A stretch of 64,000 bases of DNA from the NCBI GenBank assembly GCA_021205755.1, contig JAJPWX010000046.1, positions 1 through 64,000 of the forward strand, in the 5' to 3' direction. This document shows positions 26,559 through 36,375 of this stretch, piece after piece. Numbering within the stretch: position 1 is the stretch's first letter; each line of letters starts with the position of its first letter. Source of the DNA: Lachnospiraceae bacterium. Lineage in GTDB: Bacteria; Bacillota; Clostridia; Lachnospirales; Lachnospiraceae. The translations under genes were made by a program, and so were the position numbers. The notes under the pieces are model-generated. The model was not told the DNA's origin. It did no database searches and was given only the letters and a program-made list of their open reading frames with translations.

Positions 26559-26893
26559 TGGAGCAGACGGGAGTCGAACCCGTGTCCGAAAGCCGATCCA
26601 CTGTACTTCTACTATCATAGTCAGTTAATTGACATTCCCTCCGGCAGACGGCAACTGACAGTCTCCTGCTTTTAGTAGCTTCATGATACGCCCATATGCG
26701 CAAAGCTTAACATATGTCGTTTCCCGCATCGTCGATGCCTGGATCACAAAGTGCGAGTGCTCTGTGTCAGACAGCTGCCTCAGGCAGCGAGTGCTAAATT
26801 ATCTTCAGCGTTTAATTTTAATTTGTGATTTGACGCATCACCTGCGGATAGCTTCTCCAGATTCACAGCCCCCGTCGAAACCTTTACTACCCC
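26559..26893 (-). ncRNA. ssrA: tmRNA (ssrA)
   Basis: Transfer-messenger RNA rescues stalled ribosomes. Read on the minus strand, the 5' end GGGGTAG pairs with 3' CTGCTCC (two wobble pairs), the T arm ACGGG-TTCGACT-CCCGT is intact and GTTTCGACGGGGGCTGTGAA is the conserved 5' region. The tag reading frame ends at 26780 with NAEDNLALAA then TGA; the preceding codons read SNHKLKL, with resume codon probably the GCG or TCA before Asn (not certain). The 3' CCA is not encoded; the bases after discriminator A are TCC. Length is about 335 nt before CCA addition. Confidence 0.95.
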
Positions 26894-26963
26894 GGGGATT
26901 CGCGCTTTCAGAACTCTTTGCAAATATGATAAATGAAAACACGAACATTGCTTTTCTCTTATA

Positions 26964-26992
26964 ACTATAGTCTTTTCGCTCTGATTTGTCAA
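26964..26992 (-). promoter_or_regulatory. Sigma-A promoter of ssrA
   Basis: On the minus strand a perfect TTGACA is followed after 17 bases by TATAGT. Transcription would start about 60 bases before the mature tmRNA 5' end, leaving a leader for RNase P. Confidence 0.85.
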
Positions 26993-27032
26993 GAGGATTT
27001 TTTCTGATTAAAACTGCCCTTTAATTCCTCTG

Positions 27033-27061
27033 TTTACAAATCCCTGCGGAGCGGGTATACT
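27033..27061 (+). promoter_or_regulatory. Promoter upstream of the two-component operon
   Basis: TTTACA and TATACT are separated by 17 bases. If used, the mRNA has a leader of roughly 190 bases containing the direct repeats at 27151-27194. Confidence 0.55.
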
Positions 27062-27150
27062 AAGAAAAATCGGGAAGTGTTTGGAACGGCAGGCCGCAGT
27101 CTTACGCATTGGAACGGTTTTCACCTGTTGCTCAAAAGAATGACACAGAA

Positions 27151-27194
27151 TTTACATATTTTCTCATAATTGCTTTCACAGGATTGTCATAATT
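27151..27194 (+). promoter_or_regulatory. Direct repeats, possible response-regulator operator
   Basis: TCATAATT occurs at 27164-27171 and 27187-27194, 23 bases apart, and each is preceded by a TTTACA- or TTTCACA-like sequence. About two helical turns separate the repeats, as in OmpR/PhoB-family binding sites, and the gene downstream encodes such a regulator. Confidence 0.4.
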
Positions 27195-27260
27195 CGATGT
27201 TACTATCAATCTAAAAGTGTACTTCGAGATATCTATCTGGCAGGAGAAAGGAGAAATCTT

Positions 27261-27938
27261 ATGGAACGTTTGAAGATACTTGTGGTGGATGATGAGAGCA
27301 GGATGCGCAAGCTGGTGCGCGATTTCCTGGTGAAGAAGGATTTTGACGTGCTGGAAGCGGAGGACGGTGCGCAGGCGATTGATATGTTTTTTGCACAGAA
27401 AGATATCGCACTGGTGATTCTGGATGTGATGATGCCAAAGATGGACGGATGGCAGGTTTGCCGGGAGATTCGGGCGTACTCGACGGTGCCGATCATTATG
27501 CTGACGGCGAAGAGCGATGAGCGGGATGAACTGCTGGGCTTTGAGCTGGGGGTGGACGAGTATATCTCGAAGCCGTTTTCGCCGAAAATCCTGGTGGCGC
27601 GTGTAGAAGCGATTCTGCGCAGGACAAGCGGTTTTTCTGCGGATGACGTTCTCCGCGCCGGAGCGATTGAGATCAATAAGGCGGCGCATGAGGTGACAAT
27701 TGATGGTAAGAATGTAGAACTCAGCTTTAAGGAATTTGAATTATTGACTTATTTTGTGGAAAACCAGGGGATTGCGCTGTCGAGGGAAAAGATTCTGAAC
27801 AGCGTCTGGAATTATGATTATTTTGGAGACGCCAGAACGATCGACACCCATGTAAAGAAGCTGCGCAGCAAGCTGGGAGACCGGGGAGACTACATTCGCA
27901 CGATTTGGGGGATGGGTTATAAATTTGAGGTGGAATAA
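27261..27938 (+). CDS. OmpR-family response regulator
   Basis: A 225-residue response regulator. The receiver domain (1-120) has the acidic pair in VVDDESRMRK, the phospho-acceptor in VILDVMMPKMDGW near residue 55, LTAKSDERD and the lysine in YISKPFSP near 107. The C-terminal winged helix (about 128-225) ends with DYIRTIWGMGYKFEVE. Partner kinase follows three bases downstream. GGAGAAAGGAGAAA precedes the ATG. The stimulus is unknown; no phosphate transport or other diagnostic genes are adjacent. Confidence 0.93.
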   Translation: MERLKILVVDDESRMRKLVRDFLVKKDFDVLEAEDGAQAIDMFFAQKDIALVILDVMMPKMDGWQVCREIRAYSTVPIIMLTAKSDERDELLGFELGVDEYISKPFSPKILVARVEAILRRTSGFSADDVLRAGAIEINKAAHEVTIDGKNVELSFKEFELLTYFVENQGIALSREKILNSVWNYDYFGDARTIDTHVKKLRSKLGDRGDYIRTIWGMGYKFEVE

Positions 27939-27941
27939 CAG

Positions 27942-29555
27942 ATGAAGCATTCTTTGAGAAAGCAGCTTACGGTCATTTTTGGTGTCCTGATGGCGGTGAT
28001 GTTTCTGGCGAATTACCTGATCAATTCGTTTTTCCTGGAAAGCTTTTATTATACAAAAAAACAGGAGGTTCTGGTTGAGGCTTACCGGGTTCTGAATGAG
28101 AATATTGACACGCTGGGGAATCTGGATGAGGAATCGTCAGAGACACTGGATGTCCTTTGCAATAAAAACGGACTTTCTTATCTGGTGACGGATATGAGTT
28201 ATAATGAAGTCCTTGGTTCCAAGTCCAATTTTTATGCCAGCATTATGAAAGGCCGCTTAAATGGCTATGGTATTGGTGTGGACACAGACAATGTCACGGT
28301 GCTGGATTCGAATGACAGTTATACGATCCAGAAGAAGTACGATACGGAAATTGGCTTGAACTATCTTGAGATGTGGGGAATTCTGGATGAAGGCTTCTAT
28401 TTTATCATGCGTATTAATATAGAAGGAATCCATGACAGTGTTCAGATATCGAATGAATTTATAAAATACAGCTGCATCATTGGTGTGATTTTGACTGCGA
28501 TTCTTGTGTGGGGTGTTACCAAGGGCGTTACTCGGCCTTTGAATGAGCTGACGGAGCTCTCGAAACGTATGGCGGATCTGGATTTTAATGCAAAATATAC
28601 GAGCGGAGGTACGGATGAGATTGGGCAGCTGGGACAATGCTTTAATGAGATGTCGGAAAAGCTGGAGCAGGCCTACGCACAGCTGATGACTGCGAACAAT
28701 GAGCTTCAGCGGGATATCGCCAAAAAAGAGAAGATTGACGATATGCGGAAGGAGTTTTTGTCTAATGTGTCGCATGAGCTGAAGACTCCGATCGCTCTGA
28801 TTCAGGGATATGCGGAAGGGCTGCAGGAATGCATTAATGACGACCCGGAGAGCCGCGAGTTTTACTGCGACGTCATTATGGATGAAGCTTCTAAGATGAA
28901 TACGCTGGTGCAGAAGCTTTTGACGCTGAATCAGCTGGAGTTTGGCAATGATGAGGTAGTGATGGAGCGATTTGACCTGGCGCTGTTGATTCGCAATAAG
29001 ATGCAGGCGGTTGGGATTCTTGCGCAGCAGAAGAATGCAGAGATTCGTTACAGCGGGGAAGACTCGCTCTTCGCCTGGGGCGATGAGTTTAAAGTAGAAG
29101 AGGTTGTGAACAACTACGTGAGCAACGCACTGAACCATGTCAGCGGAGCCGGCAAGATCGAGATTACTGCAGAAATTCGCAAGGGTGAGACTCTGAAAGA
29201 TCAAAAGGTTCGTGTCACCGTATTTAATACGGGTGAACAGATTCCGGAGGAAGACATCGGGCAGATCTGGGATAAATTTTATAAAGTGGATAAGGCGCGG
29301 ACGCGAGAGTATGGCGGAAGCGGCGTGGGCTTGTCGATCGTAAAGGCGATCATGGATTCTTTCCATCAGGCTTATGGTGTAGAAAATCAGGAAGACGGCG
29401 TGGCATTTTGGTTTGAACTGCAGTGTGGTGACGCGCTGCATCACAAGGAAGAGCTGCATAATGCTTCCGGAAATGCACTGGAAAAGGAATCGGAAGTATC
29501 AGGGGTAGAAACCGATGACTCGGATGTGTGCGATGGAGAATGGAGACCTCAATAG
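27942..29555 (+). CDS. Sensor histidine kinase
   Basis: A 537-residue membrane sensor kinase cognate to the upstream regulator. Transmembrane helix 1 is at about 10-30, an extracytoplasmic sensor of about 140 residues follows, transmembrane helix 2 (SCIIGVILTAILVWGV) is near 178-195, then HAMP (TRPLNELTELSKRMADLDF), HisKA with the phospho-histidine in FLSNVSHELKTPIALIQGY near 275 and HATPase with GGSGVGLSIVKAIMD near 460. The C-terminal 40 residues are an acidic tail outside the kinase core. It starts three bases after the regulator stop, so translation is coupled. Confidence 0.93.
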   Translation: MKHSLRKQLTVIFGVLMAVMFLANYLINSFFLESFYYTKKQEVLVEAYRVLNENIDTLGNLDEESSETLDVLCNKNGLSYLVTDMSYNEVLGSKSNFYASIMKGRLNGYGIGVDTDNVTVLDSNDSYTIQKKYDTEIGLNYLEMWGILDEGFYFIMRINIEGIHDSVQISNEFIKYSCIIGVILTAILVWGVTKGVTRPLNELTELSKRMADLDFNAKYTSGGTDEIGQLGQCFNEMSEKLEQAYAQLMTANNELQRDIAKKEKIDDMRKEFLSNVSHELKTPIALIQGYAEGLQECINDDPESREFYCDVIMDEASKMNTLVQKLLTLNQLEFGNDEVVMERFDLALLIRNKMQAVGILAQQKNAEIRYSGEDSLFAWGDEFKVEEVVNNYVSNALNHVSGAGKIEITAEIRKGETLKDQKVRVTVFNTGEQIPEEDIGQIWDKFYKVDKARTREYGGSGVGLSIVKAIMDSFHQAYGVENQEDGVAFWFELQCGDALHHKEELHNASGNALEKESEVSGVETDDSDVCDGEWRPQ

Positions 29556-29651
29556 AAAATCCGTCGACCTCCTGTCTGAGAGTGACGGGAAAAGGAATGG
29601 CATTCCTGTTTGAGGAGAACAGCGAAAGGTTCTTATAGGAGAAAGAGAAAA

Positions 29652-30893
29652 ATGAGTTCGATCATTGTGATTGGCGGCGGTGCGGCAGGAATGATGGCTG
29701 CTGTGACCGCCGCCCAGGCGGGGCACGAGGTTCGCCTTTATGAAAAAAATGAAAAGCTGGGAAAGAAGATTTACATCACTGGGAAAGGGCGGTGTAATCT
29801 GACCAATGATTGCGGTGTGGAGGAGCTTTTACAGGCGGTGTGTGTAAACCGGAAGTTCCTCTACAGCGCATTTTATGGTTTTGACAGCCAGAGCACCATC
29901 CGGTTTTTTGAAGAAGCGGGAATGCCTACCAAAACGGAACGCGGCCGAAGGGTGTTTCCGGTTTCGGATCATTCTTCGGATGTGATTGCGGCCTTGATGC
30001 GGAAATTAAAAAAGACGGGAGTGAAAATATATCTGAACCAGGAAGTGAAAAAGCTGCTGCTGGAATCGGACGGGGAAGGGAAAAACGTTGTGCGGGGAAT
30101 TTTGCTCTCATCCGGGCGCCAGGAAAAGGCGGATGCGGTGATTGTTGCTACCGGCGGATTTTCTTATCAGACGACCGGTTCAACCGGGGACGGCTACCGG
30201 TTTGCAAGGGAGAGCGGGCATCAGGTGAGTGAGATTTCTCCGTCGCTTGTTCCCATAGAGACAGAGGGGACGGAAGCGCAGCAAATGCAGGGATTGTCTC
30301 TGCGCAATGTCGAGGCAGCTATATTTGATGGAAAAAAAGAGCTGTACCGGGAATTTGGTGAGATGATGTTTACGCATTACGGTGTGACCGGTCCGCTGAT
30401 TCTTACAGCCAGCAGCCAGATTCAGAAGCCTCTGAAGGAGCGCCCGCTCTTGCTGCTCCTGGATCTGAAGCCGGCGCTTTCCGAAGAGCAGCTGGATGCG
30501 CGTATTCTGCGTGAATTCGAGGCAGCAAAGAATAAACAGTTTAAAAATGTGCTGGGAACGCTGTTCCCCACAAAAATGATTCCGGTGATAGCCCAAAAGA
30601 GCGGTATCTCCGGGGAACGTCCGATCCATGAAATTACACGGGAGGAACGCAAAAATCTGATTCAGATTACAAAACAATTTCCATTGACATTGCTGCGGCT
30701 TCGAGATTATAATGAAGCAATCATTACACGGGGCGGTGTCAGCGTCAGAGAGATCAACCCGACGACGATGGAATCCAAAAAGGTCAAAGGGCTTTACTTT
30801 GCCGGAGAAGTATTGGACGTGGACGCCGTGACAGGCGGTTTCAATCTTCAGATTGCCTGGTCGACGGGCTACGCCGCCGGAGCATCCGTCTAA
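29652..30893 (+). CDS. BaiN/HI0933-type FAD-dependent oxidoreductase
   Basis: A 413-residue flavoprotein of the HI0933/BaiN family. The FAD-binding loop IVIGGGAAGMMAAVTAAQAG is at the N-terminus, followed by the family motif KLGKKIYITGKGRCNLTND near residue 40 and the C-terminal GEVLDVDAVTGGFNLQIAWSTGYAAG. BaiN of a gut Clostridium was proposed to act on bile acids, but most family members have no proven substrate and gene context here (cmk follows after 15 bases) is the general Firmicute one. So I assign family only. Confidence 0.9.
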   Translation: MSSIIVIGGGAAGMMAAVTAAQAGHEVRLYEKNEKLGKKIYITGKGRCNLTNDCGVEELLQAVCVNRKFLYSAFYGFDSQSTIRFFEEAGMPTKTERGRRVFPVSDHSSDVIAALMRKLKKTGVKIYLNQEVKKLLLESDGEGKNVVRGILLSSGRQEKADAVIVATGGFSYQTTGSTGDGYRFARESGHQVSEISPSLVPIETEGTEAQQMQGLSLRNVEAAIFDGKKELYREFGEMMFTHYGVTGPLILTASSQIQKPLKERPLLLLLDLKPALSEEQLDARILREFEAAKNKQFKNVLGTLFPTKMIPVIAQKSGISGERPIHEITREERKNLIQITKQFPLTLLRLRDYNEAIITRGGVSVREINPTTMESKKVKGLYFAGEVLDVDAVTGGFNLQIAWSTGYAAGASV

Positions 30894-30908
30894 CGAGGAG
30901 AACAATTT

Positions 30909-31577
30909 ATGAGTTTTAATATTGCGATTGATGGTCCTGCAGGTGCGGGTAAAAGTACGATTGCAAAACGCGCAGCCGAGGAACTGTCTTTTATTTATGT
31001 AGACACAGGGGCAATGTACCGGGCGATTGCGCTTGGCCTGCTCCGTAGAGGAACAGACATCAGGGATGAGGCAGCGCTTACAGCGGCGCTGGACGAGATA
31101 AAAGTCAGTATCTGCTATGTAGATGGAGAGCAGCATGTTTATCTGAATGGGGAAGACGTTTCTTCTCTGATCCGTACGGAGACAGTGAGCGATATGACAA
31201 GTCGTTCCTCTGCGATTCCGATGGTACGTGCGAAGCTGACGGATTTGCAGAGAGATCTGGCCAGACGAGAGGACGTGCTGATGGATGGGCGGGATATCGG
31301 TACGGCGATCCTGCCGGATGCGGATCTGAAAATTTACCTGACAGCCAGTGTGGAGACGCGCGCGAAGCGCCGCTATCTGGAACAGGCGCAGAAGGGGGAG
31401 ACATGCAGTCTTGACGAAATTGAGAAAGATATCCGCGAACGTGATTATCGCGATTCCCATCGCGAGACGGCACCGTTAAGACAGGCAGAGGATGCGGTGC
31501 GGATTGACTCCTCTGATATGACAATTGAAGAGGTAGCAGCGGAGATTTTGCGCCTGGTGAAGGAGCGCAGATCATAA
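30909..31577 (+). CDS. cmk: Cytidylate kinase
   Basis: Cmk phosphorylates CMP and dCMP. The 222-residue product has Walker [10 protein letters not shown] near residue 8, the NMP-binding region [14 protein letters not shown] near 31, [13 protein letters not shown] near 125 and [19 protein letters not shown] near 180. The GAGGAG ribosome binding site is close to the BaiN stop, so the two genes share a transcript. In many relatives ispH-rpsA follow; here clpC does. Confidence 0.95.
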   Translation: MSFNIAIDGPAGAGKSTIAKRAAEELSFIYVDTGAMYRAIALGLLRRGTDIRDEAALTAALDEIKVSICYVDGEQHVYLNGEDVSSLIRTETVSDMTSRSSAIPMVRAKLTDLQRDLARREDVLMDGRDIGTAILPDADLKIYLTASVETRAKRRYLEQAQKGETCSLDEIEKDIRERDYRDSHRETAPLRQAEDAVRIDSSDMTIEEVAAEILRLVKERRS

Positions 31578-31623
31578 TATATTAAGAAAGGAATGTCGGG
31601 AAAGTCTGCTCGACGAATATTTC

Positions 31624-34074
31624 ATGCAGTTAAACTATACGGAAAGCGCCCTTAAGGCGCAGCAATTGGCTCAGAAGGCAGCGAAGAGCTGCGGCCAGAG
31701 CTATGTTGGGTCGGAACATTTGCTGATTGGATTGTTGAGGGAGGAGCAGGGCTCCGCAGGCGTGATCCTGCGGGAAAATCATGTGGAAGAAGAAAAGCTG
31801 CTTGCCCTGATTGATCAGCTGATTACACCGGAAGGAGGCATGGCGGTAAAAGAACCGTCCGGCCTGACTCCGCGGACAGAGTCTATTCTGGAAGAGAGTG
31901 CGCAGCTGGCTGTTTTTTTTGATAATCGTGAAATCGGGACGGAGCATATCCTTCTGGCTATGCTGAAGGATATTGAGTGTGTTGCAACGCGCCTGCTTCA
32001 TACGATGGGGATCAATCTCCAGAAGCTTTTTTCAGATATTATCGATGTGACTGGAATTTCAGAAGAGAAATACCGCGAACTGGCAAAGCAGGTTCGGGCG
32101 GAAGGTTCGGGCGGAAGTACGACACCGATGCTGGATCAGTATAGCCGGGATCTGACGGAGCTGGCAGAGGCGCATAAGCTGGACGCGACGGTCGGACGTG
32201 AACAGGAGACCGAGCGGATCATGCAGATTTTGAGCCGCAGGACAAAGAATAATCCCTGCCTGATTGGCGAACCAGGAGTGGGGAAGACGGCGATTGTAGA
32301 AGGACTGGCGCAGAGAATTGTCAATGGGCAGGTGCCGGAACCTATGCAGGGAAAGCGCGTGGTGACGCTTGATATGGCAGGCATGGTTGCGGGCAGTAAA
32401 TATCGCGGCGAGTTTGAGGAGCGCATCAAGCGTATCATCAACGAGGTAATTGATAGCGGCGATGTGCTGCTTTTTGTGGATGAGCTGCACACCATTATCG
32501 GTGCGGGAGGCGCGGAAGGAGCACTTGACGCTTCCAATATTTTGAAACCAGCTCTCTCACGCGGGGAACTGCAGCTGATTGGCGCCACGACGATTGATGA
32601 GTATCGTAAATATATCGAAAAGGATGCTGCCCTGGAGCGGCGTTTCCAGCCGGTGACAGTGGAAGAACCGTCGGAAGAGGAGACGGTGGAGATTTTGAAG
32701 GGGCTGCGGCAGCAGTACGAGCAGCATCATGGCGTCCGGATTACGGATGAAGCGCTGATTGCTGCTGCAAAGCTTTCGAAACGTTATATCAATGACCGTT
32801 ATCTGCCGGACAAAGCGATTGACCTGATGGACGAGGCGGCCGCGCGCTGTCAGCTTGGGTATTATCATGCGTCGGAGGCACAGACTGAGCAGCAGCAGCG
32901 TTACGAGGAACTGGAAGGGCTTCGCGAGGAGGCCCTTAAGGCAGGTGATCTCGCGAAAGCGAAGACGGTCAACGAAGAAATGGAGCAGCTGAACAAAAAG
33001 CGGAACCGGCAGAAAAAACAGCAGAATTCCAGACAGAACGGGAAATCCAGAGCAGTGACGGAGGAGGATATCGCGGACATCGTAGCGATCTGGACAAAAA
33101 TCCCTGTGCAGAAGATCGCGGAGCAGGAAGGGAAAAAGCTTCTGAAGCTCGACACACTTCTCCATTCTCGGGTGATCGGTCAGGATGAGGCCGTACAGGC
33201 GGTTTCCAGGGCAGTCCGCAGAAGCCGTTCCGGTCTGAAAAGCCCCCAGCGCCCGATTGGTTCTTTCCTGTTTTTAGGACCGACTGGTGTGGGAAAGACA
33301 GAACTGTCAAAGGCACTTGCTGATCTGGTATTTGGTACGCCGAACGCGCTGATTCGCTTTGATATGTCCGAGTATATGGAAAAACACAGCGTATCGCGTC
33401 TGGTGGGTTCTCCGCCCGGATATGTCGGATACGATGAGGGCGGACAGCTTAGTGAAAAAGTGCGGCGTAACCCGTATTCCGTTGTTCTGTTTGATGAGAT
33501 TGAGAAAGCGCATCCGGATATTTTTAATATCCTTTTGCAGGTATTGGATGAGGGACATATCACAGACGCCCAGGGACGCAGGATTGATTTTAAGAATACG
33601 ATTCTGATTATGACATCCAATGCCGGGGCACAGTCCATTGTCACGCCAAAGCATCTTGGATTTGGCGCAGGTGATGACGCCGCAAAGAATCATGAGTCAA
33701 TGAAAAACAGCGTGATGGAAGAAGTGCGGCGCATTTTCAAGCCGGAATTTCTGAACCGCATTGATGAGACGATCGTTTTCCACGCACTCAGCGAGGAAAA
33801 TGTGCGTGACATTGCCGGGCTTTTGCTGGATGAACTGAAAAAGAGATGTGAAGAACAGACAGGAGTGAAGATTCATTTCAGTGCAGCCCTGAAGCAGTTG
33901 ATCGCGAAGGAAGGCTATGATCCTAAATATGGGGCGCGGCCGCTGCGCCGCGCGGTGCAGGCAAAGATTGAAGATCCGCTGGCAGATGAAATTCTCTCTG
34001 GACGCATTGCAGCCGGACAGGAGGTGTCGGCAGGTGTGGAAAAAGGGAAGATTGTGTTCCGGGTGAAGGAATAA
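31624..34074 (+). CDS. clpC: ATP-dependent Clp protease ATPase subunit ClpC
   Basis: An 816-residue class I HSP100 unfoldase that feeds substrates to ClpP. It has the twin Clp-N repeats (1-145), AAA-1 with GEPGVGKT near 218 and Walker [11 protein letters not shown] near 280, a middle domain with a UVR-like helix (about 425-465), and AAA-2 with GPTGVGKT near 553 and [14 protein letters not shown] near 620. The ctsR, mcsA and mcsB genes that usually precede clpC are absent here; cmk is the upstream neighbour. No strong ribosome binding site is seen before the ATG. An unusual basic stretch ([19 protein letters not shown]) follows the middle domain. Confidence 0.93.
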   Translation: MQLNYTESALKAQQLAQKAAKSCGQSYVGSEHLLIGLLREEQGSAGVILRENHVEEEKLLALIDQLITPEGGMAVKEPSGLTPRTESILEESAQLAVFFDNREIGTEHILLAMLKDIECVATRLLHTMGINLQKLFSDIIDVTGISEEKYRELAKQVRAEGSGGSTTPMLDQYSRDLTELAEAHKLDATVGREQETERIMQILSRRTKNNPCLIGEPGVGKTAIVEGLAQRIVNGQVPEPMQGKRVVTLDMAGMVAGSKYRGEFEERIKRIINEVIDSGDVLLFVDELHTIIGAGGAEGALDASNILKPALSRGELQLIGATTIDEYRKYIEKDAALERRFQPVTVEEPSEEETVEILKGLRQQYEQHHGVRITDEALIAAAKLSKRYINDRYLPDKAIDLMDEAAARCQLGYYHASEAQTEQQQRYEELEGLREEALKAGDLAKAKTVNEEMEQLNKKRNRQKKQQNSRQNGKSRAVTEEDIADIVAIWTKIPVQKIAEQEGKKLLKLDTLLHSRVIGQDEAVQAVSRAVRRSRSGLKSPQRPIGSFLFLGPTGVGKTELSKALADLVFGTPNALIRFDMSEYMEKHSVSRLVGSPPGYVGYDEGGQLSEKVRRNPYSVVLFDEIEKAHPDIFNILLQVLDEGHITDAQGRRIDFKNTILIMTSNAGAQSIVTPKHLGFGAGDDAAKNHESMKNSVMEEVRRIFKPEFLNRIDETIVFHALSEENVRDIAGLLLDELKKRCEEQTGVKIHFSAALKQLIAKEGYDPKYGARPLRRAVQAKIEDPLADEILSGRIAAGQEVSAGVEKGKIVFRVKE

Positions 34075-34103
34075 AGGATGCACATAGCAACGGCGCAAAG
34101 GAA

Positions 34104-34121
34104 AACGATTTACGTCGTTTG
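34104..34121. other. Small hairpin after clpC
   Basis: AAACGA and TCGTTT flank TTTACG about 30 bases past the clpC stop. It is short and lacks a T-tract. Confidence 0.3.
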
Positions 34122-34247
34122 CTATATATTTTAGAAACGATTTACTGGTTTTTCAGGAACATTTATGCTATAGTAACAATAGTTGTAACTGCAAGGATAC
34201 GGAACCGTTCGTATTCGTCATAACTGTGAGGGCACATAGCCCGCATT

Positions 34248-34270
34248 CCCGGCCTGCTGAGCAGGTCGGG
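34248..34270. other. Strong hairpin in the leader of the 34297 gene
   Basis: CCCGGCCTGCT and AGCAGGTCGGG pair over 11 positions (one G-T) around a single base, ending 11 bases before the GGGAGGG ribosome binding site. It may act as a processing or stability element. Confidence 0.45.
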
Positions 34271-34296
34271 GCATATTGATCGGGAGGGCATTTTCA

Positions 34297-34710
34297 ATGT
34301 CGGAAATTCATGAGCTGATTTATACAGAAAAGGATGGCACACTGGGATTTGGCAATTATGAGCTGACGGAGAAGTCAAAGAAATCGGATTTTGAGCATGA
34401 TGGAGATCTGTACAAAGTGAAAACATTCGCAGATATTACAAAGCTGGAGCGCAATGGAATGTTTGTGTATGAGTCCGTTCCGGGCACCTCCGTACATAAG
34501 TTTCATGCGACAGGCAACGGTGTTTCCTTTGAGGTGGAAGCGAAGAAGGACGCGCAGATCATTTTAGGCATGGAAGAGGATGCGGAATACAAGGTCTATA
34601 TTCAGGATGTGAATATCGGAAATGTGAAGACCAGCATGGGCGGTAAGCTGGTGCTTAGTGTAGAGACAGGTGCCGCGGATATGGTTTCCGTGAAAGTTGT
34701 GAAGCTCTGA
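34297..34710 (+). CDS. Conserved protein of unknown function between clpC and radA
   Basis: A 137-residue, beta-rich protein (GTLGFGNYELTEKSK, KVKTFADITKLERNGMFVYES, VLSVETGAADMVSVKVV). I do not recognise a characterised domain; homologues in Clostridia are sometimes labelled endosialidase, which is not supported by the sequence. It has its own hairpin leader and a strong ribosome binding site and ends 14 bases before radA. Confidence 0.65.
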   Translation: MSEIHELIYTEKDGTLGFGNYELTEKSKKSDFEHDGDLYKVKTFADITKLERNGMFVYESVPGTSVHKFHATGNGVSFEVEAKKDAQIILGMEEDAEYKVYIQDVNIGNVKTSMGGKLVLSVETGAADMVSVKVVKL

Positions 34711-34724
34711 AATAAGGAGTAGGT

Positions 34725-36092
34725 ATGGCTGCAAAGACAAAGAGTGTATTTTTCTGTCAGAACTGTGGTTACGAGTCTTCCAAATGGATGGGTCAGTGTC
34801 CCGGCTGCAGAGAATGGAATACGTTTGCGGAAGAACCGAAAGTGGTAAGCAAAAAGGCAGCGTCCGGGACGATACGGCGGGATTCAACGCCGCGTCCCCG
34901 GACGCTTTCTCAGATTGAGATGGGAGAAGCGCCCCGGGTGACGACTGGGATGGGAGAGTTTGACCGTGTCTTAGGAGGCGGGATCGTACAGGGTTCCCTG
35001 GTTCTGGTCGGCGGAGATCCCGGCATCGGCAAATCCACCCTTCTTTTGCAGATGTGCCGGAATCTTGCCGCAAATGGGAAAAAGATTCTTTATGTTTCCG
35101 GTGAAGAATCGCCGCAGCAGATCCGGATGCGCGCGCAGCGTATGGGGGATTTTTCAGAGAATCTGAAAATCCTTTGTGAGACGAACCTGGCGGATATCCG
35201 GGAGACGATTTCACAGGAACGCCCGGATATTGTGATCATTGACTCGATCCAGACCATGTATCACGAGGAAGTGTCTTCTGCTCCGGGCAGTGTGTCACAG
35301 GTACGTGAGAGTACCGGTATCCTGCTTCAGATCGCGAAGGGGATGAATATTACAATTTTTGTGGTTGGCCATGTAACTAAGGAAGGTGTCGTGGCAGGAC
35401 CTCGGGTGTTGGAGCATATGGTAGATACGGTTCTGTATTGTGAAGGGGATCGCTATGCGGCTTACCGTGTGCTGCGCAGCGCGAAAAACCGATTTGGATC
35501 GACCAATGAGATCGGTGTGTTTGAGATGCGCCAGGAAGGACTGGTCGAGGTGCCGAATCCGTCTGAATATATGCTGGAGGGCAAACCGGAGGGAGCGTCC
35601 GGTTCCATTGTGGCTTGCACGATGGAGGGAACCCGACCGGTGCTTTTGGAGGTGCAGGCATTGGTCTGCAAGACCAATCTGGCCTTTCCGCGGCGCACGG
35701 CTGCCGGCACCGATCTGAATCGGGTCAATCTTCTGATGGCTGTTCTGGAAAAACGAGCCGGGCTGCGGCTTTCCTCCAGTGACGCATACGTTAATATAGC
35801 GGGCGGTATCCGTATGAGTGAACCGGCGCTGGATCTGGGAATTGTGCTGGCCGTAGCGTCCAGCTTCAAAGACCAGCCGATTGATGAGAAAACTATCGCG
35901 TTTGGCGAAGTCGGCCTGAGCGGAGAGGTGCGTTCTGTCTCCATGGCAGAGCAGCGCGTCCGCGAGGCAAAGCGACTGGGCTTTACGTCTGTCATTCTTC
36001 CGGAAAGCTGCCGGAAGCAGCTGGTACGTGTGGAGGGAATCGAGCTGATTGGTGTGCGCAGTGTCAGGGATGCGATAATGAAAATTGGATAA
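34725..36092 (+). CDS. radA: DNA repair protein RadA/Sms
   Basis: RadA is a RecA-like helicase that promotes branch migration during recombination. The 455-residue protein has a C4 zinc finger (CQNCGYESSKWMGQCPGC) at residues 10-27, Walker A GGDPGIGKSTLL near 98, the RadA-specific KNRFG motif near 256 and a C-terminal Lon-protease-like domain (about 285-450). It follows the 34297 gene closely. The combination clpC-radA is common in Firmicutes. Confidence 0.95.
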   Translation: MAAKTKSVFFCQNCGYESSKWMGQCPGCREWNTFAEEPKVVSKKAASGTIRRDSTPRPRTLSQIEMGEAPRVTTGMGEFDRVLGGGIVQGSLVLVGGDPGIGKSTLLLQMCRNLAANGKKILYVSGEESPQQIRMRAQRMGDFSENLKILCETNLADIRETISQERPDIVIIDSIQTMYHEEVSSAPGSVSQVRESTGILLQIAKGMNITIFVVGHVTKEGVVAGPRVLEHMVDTVLYCEGDRYAAYRVLRSAKNRFGSTNEIGVFEMRQEGLVEVPNPSEYMLEGKPEGASGSIVACTMEGTRPVLLEVQALVCKTNLAFPRRTAAGTDLNRVNLLMAVLEKRAGLRLSSSDAYVNIAGGIRMSEPALDLGIVLAVASSFKDQPIDEKTIAFGEVGLSGEVRSVSMAEQRVREAKRLGFTSVILPESCRKQLVRVEGIELIGVRSVRDAIMKIG

Positions 36093-36100
36093 AATCTAAA

Positions 36101-36132
36101 CAAAAAAAGAACCTATAAAACATAGGTTCTTT
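36101..36132 (-). terminator. Terminator of tRNA-Trp
   Basis: A perfect 11-bp stem AAAGAACCTAT / ATAGGTTCTTT with a five-base loop lies immediately after the tRNA 3' end on the minus strand and continues into a T-tract (TTTTTTTG). It may also stop radA transcription from the other side. Confidence 0.8.
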
Positions 36133-36134
36133 AC

Positions 36135-36205
36135 CAGGGGTTGAGAGAATCGAACTCCCACTAAGAGTTTTGGAGACTCCTGTCATACCACTTGACCAAA
36201 CCCCT
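36135..36205 (-). tRNA. tRNA-Trp (CCA anticodon)
   Basis: Read on the minus strand the 71-nt sequence folds as a cloverleaf: acceptor AGGGGTT/AACCCCT, D arm with GGTCAAGTGGTATGACA, anticodon stem GGAGT/ACTCT with loop CTCCAAA (anticodon CCA), T arm with GGGAG-TTCGATT-CTCTC. Discriminator is G73, as usual for tRNA-Trp. The 3' CCA is not encoded. It is a single isolated tRNA gene with its own promoter and terminator. Confidence 0.95.
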
Positions 36206-36224
36206 ATTTGTGACTCACCAGACA

Positions 36225-36253
36225 TTTATACCACAAAAATAGTGGCCTGTCAA
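36225..36253 (-). promoter_or_regulatory. Sigma-A promoter of tRNA-Trp
   Basis: On the minus strand TTGACA and TATAAA are 17 bases apart, about 20 bases from the mature tRNA 5' end. Confidence 0.85.
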
Positions 36254-36375
36254 TCTGTTTTTTTAAAATATTAGAATCAGGAATTAGCAATCACTGGATA
36301 GCTGGGTTACAAAGCGGCCGGGCTATGGTATGGCTCTTGCGTGGCCTGTAAAGGCGCGAAAGAGCGGTGATGGGA

